Of a DNA stretch of 64,000 bases, positions 38,301 through 48,900 are shown in pieces. Both the position numbers and the translations under genes were made by a program. The DNA is taken from positions 11,864,466-11,928,465 of the forward strand of contig NC_092322.1 in the NCBI RefSeq assembly GCF_036785885.1. Reading direction: 5' to 3'. The DNA is from Coffea arabica (Eukaryota > Streptophyta > Magnoliopsida > Gentianales > Rubiaceae). Below the pieces are notes generated by a model. It saw only the letters and a program-made list of their open reading frames with translations. It was not told where the DNA came from and did no database searches. Position 1 is the first letter of the stretch; each line of letters starts with the position of its first letter.

Positions 38301-41300
38301 CAGTGTTTTGGTGCAGCTGGACTTGAAGGCAACGGAGCATAGTAATAAAGGGTGCGTGATTCAGGATGGATGGATTAGTACGGTGGGCGGTGGGAGGGGA
38401 AAAGTGGTTGAGTTGCACGTAGACGTGAGAGCTGAGAGATGAGCCAGACCCAAGATTTGTGTTTCAATTTGAAGGGGATGCTATTTTCGCTCATCTGATT
38501 TGTCCACTTTTTCAAGAATTTTATGATGGAAGCTTATGAAATTCATGAAATTTTTTCTCGGATATTTGGGTGAATTTGGATTTTGGAGCCATTGTTTTGG
38601 AAGAATCTTTGAAGACAAAGTCGTGTGTGGTGGTGGCGACTAATCAGTAGAGAAAGATGGCGGAGCAAAAGTGAGAGGGTATGAATAATTTTTAGAAAAT
38701 TTTAAAAGTGCATCACTAATTATAAAATTTGTAAAAATACAAATGATAATTAAGTCAAAGCACCAAAATTAAAAGAAAAATGACAATAAAATAAAAAACA
38801 TTAAAAAAATAATAATACATCACTTGTAGGTAGCATACAGGTTACCGGTCAAATTTCACTTTAGTCCAAAGCACGAGGGGGTAGTGTGGGTGTTTTTAAA
38901 TAATGAGGAGGTAGCATGTCAAATAGTCAAACCACAAGGAGGTTTTCTGTATTTTACCCTTTAAAATATTATTCACTGACCCTAAAAGTTAGAGGAAGAA
39001 CCTCAGCGATTTGTCAAATATTAATCGACCATATAATACTCTGGCTTCAGTTCATAGCGACTATACCAATTTTTTGTTTAAACGAGAAATGTTTTTGGTT
39101 CAATTAGTTTATATTGACACTGCACTTTCGCGATCCTGAAAATAAGGAAAAGAACACACTAGAAAAAACTTTACATATATGTATGTATGAAGAACCAAAG
39201 ACACCCAAACATCCAAAGAATATCTAAGGACTACATTTCTGTTGTTTAGTCAATGAAATTTTCATATAACTTTACTTCTCAAAGGTGTCTCAATCTTCGA
39301 TTATACCATCATGGAAAAATAATGGTACGACACTCCATTGACATCAAAGGACAAGCCCCATTCTCCAAAATGCTATAAGTGTCTAAACGCTATTAATCTC
39401 TTACTTAAGGAAGGCTGAAGGAGAAAGGGACTACTTTAGGCTTTGGCAGGAAATAATTTTGATAATTCAACAATTAAGGGGCTGGGAAAGCAACACCTAA
39501 TGACAAAGAACAAACAGAAAAGTCCTTTAAAGTTGACTGTACTATCTTTTGTGTTTGTGTTTTTCTTTTGTCACTATTATTTTGCTTTTTCCCACACCTG
39601 CTGCCTTCCATCTGAAGATTTCATCCTAGATAAGTTGCTTAGATGTACCACCAAAAGAAGTTAGAAGAACGTATGTACATACCTTCATATTTTGATGCAA
39701 ATGAAATATCAAAGGAAAACTGATATAATATGACTTAAAAGATCAAAGTACAAGTTATATGAAAAGTTGAAGATGCAGGAGCTTTAAGCATCAAAGAAGT
39801 TCGCAAGGAAAAAAAGGGAATTAACTTTATTAGAGCCAAAGAAGTGTAGCAAAAGACAGAAAACAATGTATGCTCATCTACACCAATTTTCATTCTGAAT
39901 CAGCAAGTGCAATATGCCATTTAAAGCCATGTCATTCAACAGACTTTGAACTTCAGTACATGAACCAACTTGATAACCTAAGGAGTCTATACAACAAGAA
40001 TTATCATGAACTTGTTGACAGGGAAAAACCTTGAGAACTTACAGGATTTAACATAACAAGAGAATTTTTCAACAGAGACAGACAAAAGCAACACAAAAGA
40101 TGTACCTTGACTTCATCATATAACTTCCTCTCCCATGCATAGAGTCTATCCAAGGTAGAAGAATGACTTCCAGCAGCCATGCAGTACTCCTCCATGAAGT
40201 CACTACTACTACCGTCATTGTCATCTTTAGTAAGAGGATTTCTTGAAGAAGAGGACCTTGAAGATGTTGTCCGCTTCCACGTAATAATCTTTGTTGCATG
40301 CTGCTCTGGATCTGCTCAAGTATAAGAAGTTTTTTAAAAAAATAAATAAAAAGGAGCATAGTCAATCACACATGTTTGTGAAGAAACCTTCTCTTTTGTC
40401 ATCATTACCTTAAAATCTACAAACTTGAACTCATCGATGAAGAAAAGCTCCACCACTGTTGCAATTTATATAAATCTAAGGAATTCTTGCTGAACTAGAC
40501 ACCAAACCTTATTTTATCATATCTCCAAGTCCAAAGGAACAATCACATTGTCATAATGGCTGGGGATGGAGCACAGATAAACAAATAGTATGCATTCAAG
40601 AATGTATACTTAAAAGTGCCGGCGACCTATCTCAAACAACACACGACCTTATTTAATTAGAACCTTCTCAATGTCTAAACTTTGCTTAGTGGAAAATTAC
40701 AAATGAAATTCCATAACATCATTGATGTTAACAATGTTTTCTTAGAAAAAAGAAAAAGTAAATAAAAACTCACCATCAGATACGTTTGCATTTTTCCCTT
40801 GGCAGCAAGCTGTTTTGAAAGAAGCCAGATAAACTGCAACTGTTGCTTTTCCTACAAGAATAATGTAAGCTCAGCATTTGCAACTAGAAAATTTGCCATA
40901 AGAAGAGGCACATGCAATAATCCAAATGTTACTTTACTAAAAAGTAGTTAATAAACATGTCAATATCACCAACAAATAGTTACCTTTAGCTTCAGCATAT
41001 CCAACTTGGATTTTATTCGCCTCAAGCATCCTAGAAATTCCTTTCCCTGATTCAGATGCTTTGGAAAACCAGTGCTCAATGTCCTTTATACTAGGCAGAA
41101 AATCTTTAGCCCTGTGAGTAATGAACTCTGAAGGATCCTCTCTGTCAGTGCACACGTCCTTCCCCACTGCAGACTTATCTCTCCTGGAGATTAACTGCTC
41201 AGAACCTGTTTTGCCCACTGATGTTCCAACAGAGCCATTCCTTTTTGATTCTATGTTCATATCCTTAACTTCAGTATCAACTACTGGCTGAGGACTACTT

Positions 41301-42004
41301 TGAGTCCTTTGAGGTATAGATGAGTTCCCATTGTACAAAACCAACTTGCTATTGCTCTGCACCTTTGATTTTGGTGTCACGAACACTTCATCCATTTCAT
41401 TGTTGCTATTAAAACCCACATGTTTTTCCCCAACAACACCATGCATTTTCACATCATCGAAATCCAGAGGCAGATTGTTATCCCCAACAAATCTAAAGCT
41501 CTCAGAATCATCAATTGGATCAAAGAAGTCCCAAGAAGATCCTGATTCAGGAGGTGGAGGCGGTGGTGGTGGAGGCGTCACGTACTCATCATCACCCACA
41601 TACATATTCCTTGGTAAATTTGGAATCATCCTAACAGTCACAGCACTCGTCCCACCTGACATCATATAACTAATCCTAGCATTGGGTGGTGAAAGGGGGC
41701 TCCCATTAAGCACTGGAGAACCTGAAACACCCCCAATGTGAGATGGCGAGGGCGACAGATACGAAGAATGTGAAGGGGTTTTTTCCAGTTCAGTGGCTGA
41801 AGTAGGTATAGAGGACTCTATAAGTGCTTCAGCCTCAGCATATCTTCTAAGAGCATTCCCAATATTTCTTAATGATTCAACATAAGCAACATGAGCAGCT
41901 GCTAAAGCATATCTTGAATCAATAGCTCGTTTGATAAATCTTGTCCTTTCTTTGCATAGTCTTAAAGCTTCACTCCTCCCCTCTTTTGAGTTTGTTACAC
42001 CCAT
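35397..42004 (-). CDS. DUF630/DUF632 domain protein (NRG2/bZIP-like family)
   Basis: Five coding exons on the minus strand: 42004-40984, 40851-40774, 40311-40106, 36477-36254, 36066-35397. They close in frame to 732 aa. The N terminus (MGVTNSK, with Gly2 as a possible myristoylation site) starts a DUF630 domain of about 60 residues (RTRFIKRAIDSRYALAAAHV, then ALRRYAEAEALIE). A Ser/Pro region and a run of nine prolines (about 144-152) before WDFFDP follow. DUF632 runs from about residue 300 to the C terminus, with HSSTLDRLYAWERKLYDEVK as its clearest block, then long helices. The family includes NRG2 and related Arabidopsis regulators of nitrate signalling, growth or leaf form; the role of this member is not known. 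The third intron is 3.6 kb because it holds a Pack-MULE-like insertion (37108-38959). The leader upstream of 42004 may contain another intron. Confidence 0.93.
37099..38968. mobile_element. Pack-MULE-like element carrying a DUF1005 gene fragment
   Basis: The element itself is 37108-38959 (1852 bp). Terminal inverted repeats of 98 bp (37108-37205 and 38862-38959) start GGGTAAAATACA and differ at three positions. A perfect 9-bp target duplication, TTTAAAATA, lies outside both ends (37099-37107, 38960-38968), the signature of Mutator-like elements. No transposase is present. The interior holds a plant-gene fragment (37945 to about 38485) with its own leader-like upstream sequence, and pyrimidine-rich subterminal DNA at 37260-37560. 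It lies in the third intron of the DUF630/DUF632 gene, with its captured gene on the opposite strand. The near-identical ends suggest a fairly recent insertion. Confidence 0.9.
37945..38442 (+). pseudogene. Captured 5' fragment of a DUF1005-family gene, 165-codon ORF
   Basis: The ORF opens MDPCPFVQIVIGNLAV, the characteristic N terminus of the plant DUF1005 family (members include the stress-related ASG1). It keeps the CxCKIKLKGFP block at about residues 34-44, LKIEIYTGKGG at about 92-102, KLGGKFLGSV, and GWISTVGGG at about 141-149. Family members are around 400-450 aa, so over half is missing. The stop at 38440-38442 comes from an apparent 7-nt insertion: skipping 38437-38443 restores the family continuation PDPRFVFQFEG, after which similarity ends near 38485. 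ATG and reading frame are intact for 165 codons, so a short protein could still be made if it is transcribed. Classed as a pseudogene because it is truncated, shifted and inside a transposon. Confidence 0.85.
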
Positions 42005-43162
42005 CTCTCTTTTACCATCAAATCAAGCATACCACTTTATCAAAGAAACCAACATTTTTGGCTGTTCTTCAGCATAACCATAGCACATTTCTCTCAGAGC
42101 CTATAAACCAATCCTATTTCAGTAACTAATGACATTTCATTCATATAAACAAGCTCCACTTGCCAACCAAAATTTCACAAAACAAATTAGAACCCAGAAA
42201 AGGAAATGAGCTAAGAACCAAGAAATCAAACCTCTGCAGTATCTTCTTGCACTCAAATTTTGGCCTCAAACTTCAGAAGAGCAAATGCAGCACAAAACAA
42301 AGCAACCCTTTTGAGAAGCCTGGAGGCTGGAGCAGCATGTCTTCCAAGAAACCAAAATCCACTTAAAAAAGCCTTTCTTTTGATAAATAAGAAAATGCTC
42401 ACTTGAAAATGACTCCAAAGTTCTGAGCTTTTTGGTTTTGTAAAAGTACCATTCCAGTTTCACACTGAAAAAAGCACCCCAAACTCTCGGTTATTTCATG
42501 AAAGAAGCAAAAGACTTGAGACTGAGAAAATGTTCTTTTTAAGCAATAAAAATGAAAGCTGAACAGACTAGGAAATAAAAGGAGTAGATGATGGGTTCAA
42601 TCTGTATAATCAATCCATCCACGGATTTCAGTTTCAACCTTTTTTATGGTCTGAGAACAGAGGAGTTTGTTGTGTAACCGAGAGGTGGTGTGAGGCTGTG
42701 AGCAAGAAATGCAGAAAGTATGAGACAAAAAAGGAGTAAAAGTGAGAGAGAGGAATATGGCACAGTAGATACACTCACTACGGCAGCATTGCCTTGATAT
42801 CTGTGCAAATGCTGATCTACATTATGATTTATATTGATTCATTCACTCATTCCCGTTTAATTACTTGCCGAACTGGCCAAAGTTAAATCAAATGACAAAA
42901 ATGTGAAGAATCTAGTCTGGAACTCCGCCATGGAATGTACATACAGTACATCGATATACATATCAAAACTTCATTAGTATCACGAATTTTTTTTCTTTTT
43001 AATACTCAGGGAAAAGTTTTTAGTATCATTGATTGGATATGCATTTTTGAGTTTTGTGTTTAGACGATTTTAGTATAACAATTTTATCCAAATCTGGTTT
43101 TTTTTTTCAGCCTGTCCCAACTCCCAAGTGCACCCAGGTCACCTAGATCAGCCAAACATATG
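42005..43162. other. 5' leader and promoter region of the DUF630/DUF632 gene
   Basis: No independent gene is supported. On the minus strand a possible leader donor (CAGAG|GTTTG) lies near 42230, so part of this region may be a 5'-UTR intron. The 42600-42780 block is purine-rich on the plus strand ('gagagag'), typical of plant leaders read from the other strand. Confidence 0.45.
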
Positions 43163-43164
43163 TA

Positions 43165-43517
43165 CTCCCTCCGTCCCGTTTTGTTAGTCTTGATTTTTTT
43201 TTTTTCACACAAATTAAAAAAGTGTAATTAATTTGGTTGGAAACATAAATTTAGATTAATAATTTCCTAAAATACCCTTATGCTAATCACGAAGAGTGCC
43301 AATTAATATCAGTTACAGCTAATGAGTTAGTATTGGAAAAACTCAATGTATCCAATGTAGTGGGTTAGTATTTAATAACAATGTATTAATAACAAGATAT
43401 TTAATAAGGGTATTTTAGACAATTTAAAAGATTACTACATTTCTTAATGGGAAAGTGGACTACAATTTGGGACAGACGAAAAAGGAAAACAAAACTATCA
43501 AAGTGGGACGGAGGGAG
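43165..43517. mobile_element. Stowaway-like MITE, 353 bp
   Basis: Ends CTCCCTCCGTCCCGTTTTGT (left) and CTCCCTCCGTCCCACTTTGA (right, reverse complement) are canonical Stowaway terminal repeats. TA duplications flank both ends (43163-43164, 43518-43519). Its right half, in reverse complement, matches the left half of the element at 15155-15483 block by block, so both are one family in opposite orientation. Confidence 0.9.
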
Positions 43518-43574
43518 TATCATTTAGAAGCGAGAAGTGAGAAGAGGAGATTGGAATCTATAGTTTTTAAGTTA

Positions 43575-43715
43575 CAGAGCTTTAATTACATTGGATAAGA
43601 CATTATTTGAAATAAATAATATGATACTTTTTTGTAATGTAATGTATGTAAGGTAAAAAGATAAATTAAAAGATAAAAAGTGTGTTAAAAATTATATTTG
43701 TGATGCAAACAAAAG
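43575..43715 (+). repeat. Copy of dispersed MITE-like family
   Basis: Carries 'acattatttgaaataaat', 'tgtaatgtaatgtatgtaag', 'gtaaaaagataaa' and 'tttgtgatgcaaacaaaag' in the family order. Ends are not sharply defined. Confidence 0.5.
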
Positions 43716-44504
43716 AAAAATATGTGTTTTTTTGTCCTAAACTTCCAAAGAAGGAGACATAAAGAGAGAAAATTCTTTCTTGTTTTGCTTACGCAACCGC
43801 TTTTTCCCTTCCATCTTAATTCCCTTGCCTTAGCAACTTCTAAATTGGCGTAGCTCGTGTAAGATGCAATATTTCATGGCCAAAGACCCATTTTCTTTAT
43901 TTCAAGGGTCCATTTGATTGCATTTTTTCTGGGAAATTTTTGAACTTTTGTACCCCAAAAAAAACATTGTATTAACTTTTTGAAATATAACGTGTGTAAC
44001 CAATAAAAGATTGTTCAGAAATGTATTAAGTAGGAGATATTCTCCATAAGTACAAGCAAATGTTTTACCTCTTAAAAGTCTTCTTGGCCAGAAATTTCCA
44101 TTCAGATAGTTCATGCTTGGGTAAATTCAAGTTATTTGGATTACTATTTTTAGGAGTTTTTGAGAAAATATACTGTAATAATTTGATAAATATGAGATAA
44201 AAATAATTAAAATTTGTATTTACAAAAAACATAAATTTTTTCTTTGTTTGTAAAATATCACGATCCAAACAAAGTTGGCAATGAGCCAAGGCCGTTCGAG
44301 TTTAGTCCCATGCAGTATCATTGCATGGTGATGGTACTCTATCAATAATATCACTATGTAGTAATAAATTTGTCAGCTTTGGCCGTTGTGCAGCGTTGGA
44401 GCTTTTGTTGGAAAATGTGCGCCTTGGTCTTTCCAATAGACCCTCCAAGGCTCCTATAAATCAGGCCTCCTCTGGTCCACTCTTGGATCCCATTTTGTTT
44501 TAGT
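43716..44504. other. Spacer, nothing recognised
   Basis: AT-rich sequence between a MITE-like copy and a small MULE. Open stretches at 43902-44114 and 44065-44289 (minus) overlap each other and have no family resemblance. Confidence 0.55.
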
Positions 44505-44960
44505 ATTATTATTGGGTAAAAAAAAAAAAATTTCGTGCGATAAATTTAATATATAGAAAAATCCTTCATAATTTTAAAATATATAAAATAATACCTTATA
44601 CTTTGAACAAAATTATAAAAATGACGAAATTCGTTAAATTTAACTGGGACAGACGAAATAACAAAAATATCCTAATATTATTAAATAAAAGACAGTTCAA
44701 CAAAATCATTTCTTTCTTTCTCTCTCTCTCTCGAGAGAGAGTTGGGAGTTAAGGAATAGAATAGGTATATTTGTTAAAATTATATATAAAAAAAATTTAT
44801 GTTCCAATAAGTTATTTTCATTAATTTTAACAGATGTCGTAACCTTTACAATTTAATTCAAAATATAATGTATCGTTTTGTACGTTTTGAAATTATGAGA
44901 AATTTTCTGTATATTAAATTTAATATAATAGACTTTTTTTGTTTTTTACCCATTATTATT
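44505..44960. mobile_element. Small MULE-type MITE, 438 bp
   Basis: The element is 44514-44951, bounded by GGGTAAAAAA and its inverse TTTTTTACCC. The inverted repeats extend about 110-130 bp with moderate divergence and include 'taaatttaata' blocks on both sides. The 9-bp sequence ATTATTATT flanks both ends (44505-44513, 44952-44960). That flank is low complexity, but the exact fit at both sides supports a MULE-type duplication. The centre has a 'ctctctctcgagagagag' palindrome near 44720-44742. Confidence 0.75.
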
Positions 44961-46098
44961 TGATGGAGAAAAACCAGGGTCATGGCCTTTGGCTTTTGTC
45001 TGTGGGTATTGCTGTTGCTGTTGCTTTTGCTTTTTGGCTGGCTGCAATTTGTATTTTGTAGTGGAGGTCACGTAGGTGAGGAGACAACCCCTTCATTTTC
45101 TCTTTCTTCTTCTTCTAATCTTTTAAAATTATGTTTAAATTTCTTTTTCTACGTCCTCTGTTTCTATTGCTGCATATAAATTTTGATAATAATTTGTTGA
45201 AAACTTTTATTTTATGGATAAATATATATATATAATTTCTTACAAAATATATTTAATTTTATAAGTTATTATTAGAAATTAAAATAAATATATTTTATTA
45301 CAAAATCTAAGTATTTTCTATTTATATGGGCCATTCTTATTATTTAAATGTTATGATATATCAAATGTTGTTAAACAAAAGAATAAAATGTTTTTATCAA
45401 AGATGAACCGCGCTTAGTTTCTTAAAATAACATATGATAATCTAATACTTTACATAATGAAATAACTATATATAGATTAGCCTTAAAAAATTCTTAATAA
45501 GGATAACGAAGAAAAAAAACAATATGTATACTAAATATGAATCTCTTTTGTTTAATCTTAATGAGAAAATTTTGATAAATATAGAACTTATTTAAATTAT
45601 CTTTGATAAAGATATACTACTTTTTAATTTTTGCTAATGATTTAGGATAATTAAATATTTTTGGAAGAAAAAAACACTAAATATTTAGTCATGAAAAGAA
45701 ATTATTCAGCATATTATTGTCAAAAATTATATATCATTAAAAAAATTCAAAGGAGTAACAAGATCCAAACATAATAAAGAAAAGAAGAAGAAAAGGAAGG
45801 AAAATGAAAAGGCTTATAAGACAATTTTTCACAATGAGGGATATAATTATATTTTTTGCTGGTAACATACATATGATTAATAAACCACCAGTTCTTGCCC
45901 TGGTGGCCACCACTAAACCCTTGAAGGCTTTGGTGGGGTGTGCCTCCCACCAAAATGCCACTCTTGTGGCTCTGCTTCAAATCCACCCGTCTAGTTTGGT
46001 GGTGGTGATTCTTACAATTATTAGTCATAAGAAGGCAATTTGTAGATGGGTGAATATAGAAAGTGACTTGCTATTGATGCCTAATTATACGGAACAAT
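44961..46098. other. AT-rich spacer, no supported gene
   Basis: Very AT-rich between 45180 and 45780. The block 45885-46010 is more balanced ('ccctggtggccaccac...') and opens a 176-codon plus-strand frame (45804-46334), but that frame runs into the hAT-like element at 46099 and has no family resemblance, so it is not called. Confidence 0.55.
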
Positions 46099-46711
46099 TA
46101 GGGATGGCAATTGGGGACAGGTGTCTACAGGAGGCTAATGGGGTGGGGTGGGGTGGGGCGGGGCGGGGAGAAAATTTTCCCCCACCATGTGAAAACGGGG
46201 AAGGGGACTATATCCTTGCCACATCAGCTATTAAAAAAATTAATATATATGTATATAATTATATATATATAATATTTAATTTAATTAATTACAAACTTAT
46301 AATAATTATATTATTAGTTATATGTATTATATAATGTATATTAATACATGTAATATAATTGGTATTATCAATTATATTAATAATTATATATGTCTACTAA
46401 TGAAAATTATTAATTAGTTGTACTAAATTTACTAATACATTTATACTAAATTTCTAATTACACTTAGTACAATAACATTTTTTTCTCAAAAAAAATAATA
46501 ACTTAGTGATTGTATTTGTGTCAAAAGTAAAAATTTGACTATTTTAATTATATTTGTTTTATTATGTTGGATTGCATTCAAATAACATTTGTTTGATTGT
46601 TTTTATGGTTTTCAATTGTAAAATTACAATGAATAACAACTTGGTGATGTATTGATATTTTAATACTTGATTATTTGGTAAAATTTGATTATAATAAAAT
46701 TATATGACAAA

Positions 46712-47793
46712 TTTTTATTAGGGTTATTATCACTTTACTCCCTTAAACTATATCACTACTTTCAATTTACCCTCTAATGTTATCTTTTAATCACTTTACC
46801 CCCCATAAGTAAATCCAACTCAATATGTTAAGAAATTTTATACAAAAATACCCTTTTATTTTATAGCATTATTACATTGTTATTATCACTTTATTCGTTT
46901 AGATTATAGTGATACGATCACTTTAGTTCCTTACATTATTTTCTAGGCATTTTACTTTATTGTTAATCTAACTAGTATGGTCAAAAAATTTCAATATATT
47001 TACCCTTTTTATATATAATTAAAAATATACAAGTTGGAATGGTTATTCTTCCCTTTTTTTTCATTTTAAGAGATCGAAAAACATAAAAATAAAAGGGTTT
47101 TCTCAAATTTTTTTCACACTTATTAATACTAGGAAAAGAAAAAGAGAGAGAAAAGAAGAAGAAAGAAAATTAGATTTTGCAAAGAAAGAAAATAAAGAAA
47201 AATATAACATTATCATATTACATTAAGGTTGTCGAGATTATGATTAGAATTTGGTAGTAAACATAAAAGTGAAATAATTTTAAAATAACAAAAGTATTTA
47301 ATTCTTTCTTATTTGTAAATTTTTAAAAAAGAATTGGGGTCTCTCCCTCTCCCCCTACCCCTCCCCCTCTCCATCTTTCTATTCTTTTTTGATATTAATA
47401 AGATTATCAAGAAGAAAGAAATTAATATTTTGACTTTTTTTTCTTGATACTAAAAAGAAGAAGAGCCACTCTAAATTTTTTTTAATTATTTTTATTATGC
47501 AAAGAGGAGGGTAATTTCTTCTAAAGTTTTTTAACTTACCAAGTTGGTTTAATGGTATGATAAATTGTCTAAAAAATAACTTTAGGGGATAAATTGATAA
47601 TGAGACTATAGTTTATAGGGGTAAAGTAATAATAATTTTAAGGATTAAACATGCCTTTTCACTTTAATTAACAAACTCTGTTAAGTTTGACTGTTAGTTT
47701 TGGGGGTAAAGTGACTAAAAGATAACGTTAAGGGAGAAATTAATAGTGGCACCAAACGTTAAGGGGGTAAAGTGATAATAACCCTTTTTATTA
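46712..47793. mobile_element. MULE-type non-autonomous element nested in the hAT-like element
   Basis: The element is 46721-47784 (1064 bp). Ends GGGTTATTATCACTTTAC and inverse are shared over about 90 bp (46721-46813 against 47692-47784) with small differences. The 9-bp duplication TTTTTATTA flanks both sides (46712-46720, 47785-47793). A second, inner pair of similar inverted blocks ('ttattatcactttattcg' near 46878, its counterpart near 47585-47640) suggests an older copy inside it or terminal duplication. No gene is present; the middle has purine-rich and 'ctccccct' runs. Confidence 0.85.
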
Positions 47794-47853
47794 ATCACCC
47801 CAGGGGAAGTGGGCTGGGGGCGAGACGGGGTGAAAGGAGCCCCGGAGAGAGCA

Positions 47854-48262
47854 TAGGGGTGGAGCTGAACCAAGTAGCTCGGCTCGAGCTCACGAGCTAC
47901 TTGGTCAGCAGCTCGAACTCGAGCTCGAGCTATTCGAAATATGATACTCGAGAGTTCGACGAGCTCTATTGAGTTTTTTATAATATATATTTTAATTTTT
48001 ATTATTATGAAATGTCAATAATATCATTTATTTAAAATTATATATAAAATATTAATTTTTATTACTTGAGCTTGATTAGGCTTGATTAAACTCGAATAAA
48101 CTCGATTGAACTTGATTTGAATTGATTATATTTAATTAAACTTGAGCTTGAGTTCGAGTTCGAGTTCCATAAATTGATGTCGAGCTCGAGCTCAAATTTT
48201 AAAAGCTTGACGAGCTCGAACTTAGTTATATTTGTCTCGAGCTCGACTCGACAGCAGCCCTA
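47854..48262. mobile_element. Small hAT-like element rich in GAGCTCGAGCTC motifs
   Basis: Starts TAGGGGTGGAGCTGAACC and ends, in reverse complement, TAGGGCTGCTGTCGAG. Both subterminal regions consist of overlapping GAGCTC/CTCGAG palindromes, which can form strong hairpins. The outside 8-bp flanks (AGAGAGCA and GGGGAGCG) agree at five positions and differ only by A/G exchanges, so a decayed target duplication is possible but unproven. It lies near the right end of the larger hAT-like element. Confidence 0.55.
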
Positions 48263-48522
48263 GGGGAGCGGGGTGAGAGCGGGGAATTAGTGGGAGCAAG
48301 GCGGGGGCACTGCATTCCTAGGAACAATATGTAATCAAGCCTTTAAATAACATAAGAAAATGACACCACTTCACTTGTTATTATTCCCTACATTTTTTTT
48401 CCTCTCACCGTCCTAGTATCGCGTAAACCTATTTCAACTTGCACCTAGCAGTTAGCAATACTAGAGATGCACACATGTGAAAAAGAGTTCATCTACACTG
48501 AGCTATTTGAAAAAAACACAAT

Positions 48523-48700
48523 GAGTGTGTTTGGATAGTCAAATAATAAAAAATTATTTATTTGCATCATAAACATAATTTTTAACATAATTTTTTTTGT
48601 TTTTTCAATAACTTTTTTTATTTCATATACATCACATCGCAAAAAATATTATAGTAATTATTTCAAATAATCTCTCATCAAAAAATATGTTTAAATGATA
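48523..48700 (-). repeat. Copy of dispersed MITE-like family
   Basis: Begins 'gtgtgtttggatag' and then carries the family blocks in reverse orientation: 'tgcatcataaacata', 'atatacatcacatcgcaaaa', 'atagtaattatttcaaataa'. It lies between the hAT-like element and the Helitron. Confidence 0.55.
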
Positions 48701-48900
48701 GATACGAACAAGAAACTCTTAAAAATCAAGAGGTGGGCCATCTTCGTCTAATTTGTAACTATCTATTAGTTGTATGTATGTCGCTTAAACCGTGATTTTT
48801 CATATAAAAAAATTAAGGCAGACTTTGGGTACTCGATAAGAAGTCTTTAGTGTTAATTTTTTGATAAAGTGTAATTAAACCTTAAAAGTCTACATAATCA

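Larger units (their letters stand above)
46091..48328. mobile_element. hAT-like element with nested insertions, perfect 8-bp target duplication
   Basis: The element is 46099-48320 (2222 bp). Ends are TAGGGATGGCAA (left) and TAGGAATGCAGT (right, reverse complement). GGAACAAT lies directly outside both ends (46091-46098, 48321-48328). G-rich blocks follow the left end (46139-46168) and precede the right end (48263-48310), as in the composite element at 6.4-7.7 kb. Two other elements are nested inside: a MULE at 46721-47784 and a small hAT-like element at 47854-48262. After subtracting them the hAT-like element is about 740 bp, so it is non-autonomous. Confidence 0.85.

Noticed and set aside
41331-41669. 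112-codon plus-strand frame antisense to the DUF630/DUF632 exon 1
   Set aside because: Its poly-Gly stretch mirrors the Pro run of the real protein; a shadow frame.
45804-46334. 176-codon plus-strand open frame
   Set aside because: It crosses the left boundary of the hAT-like element at 46099 and has no family resemblance.
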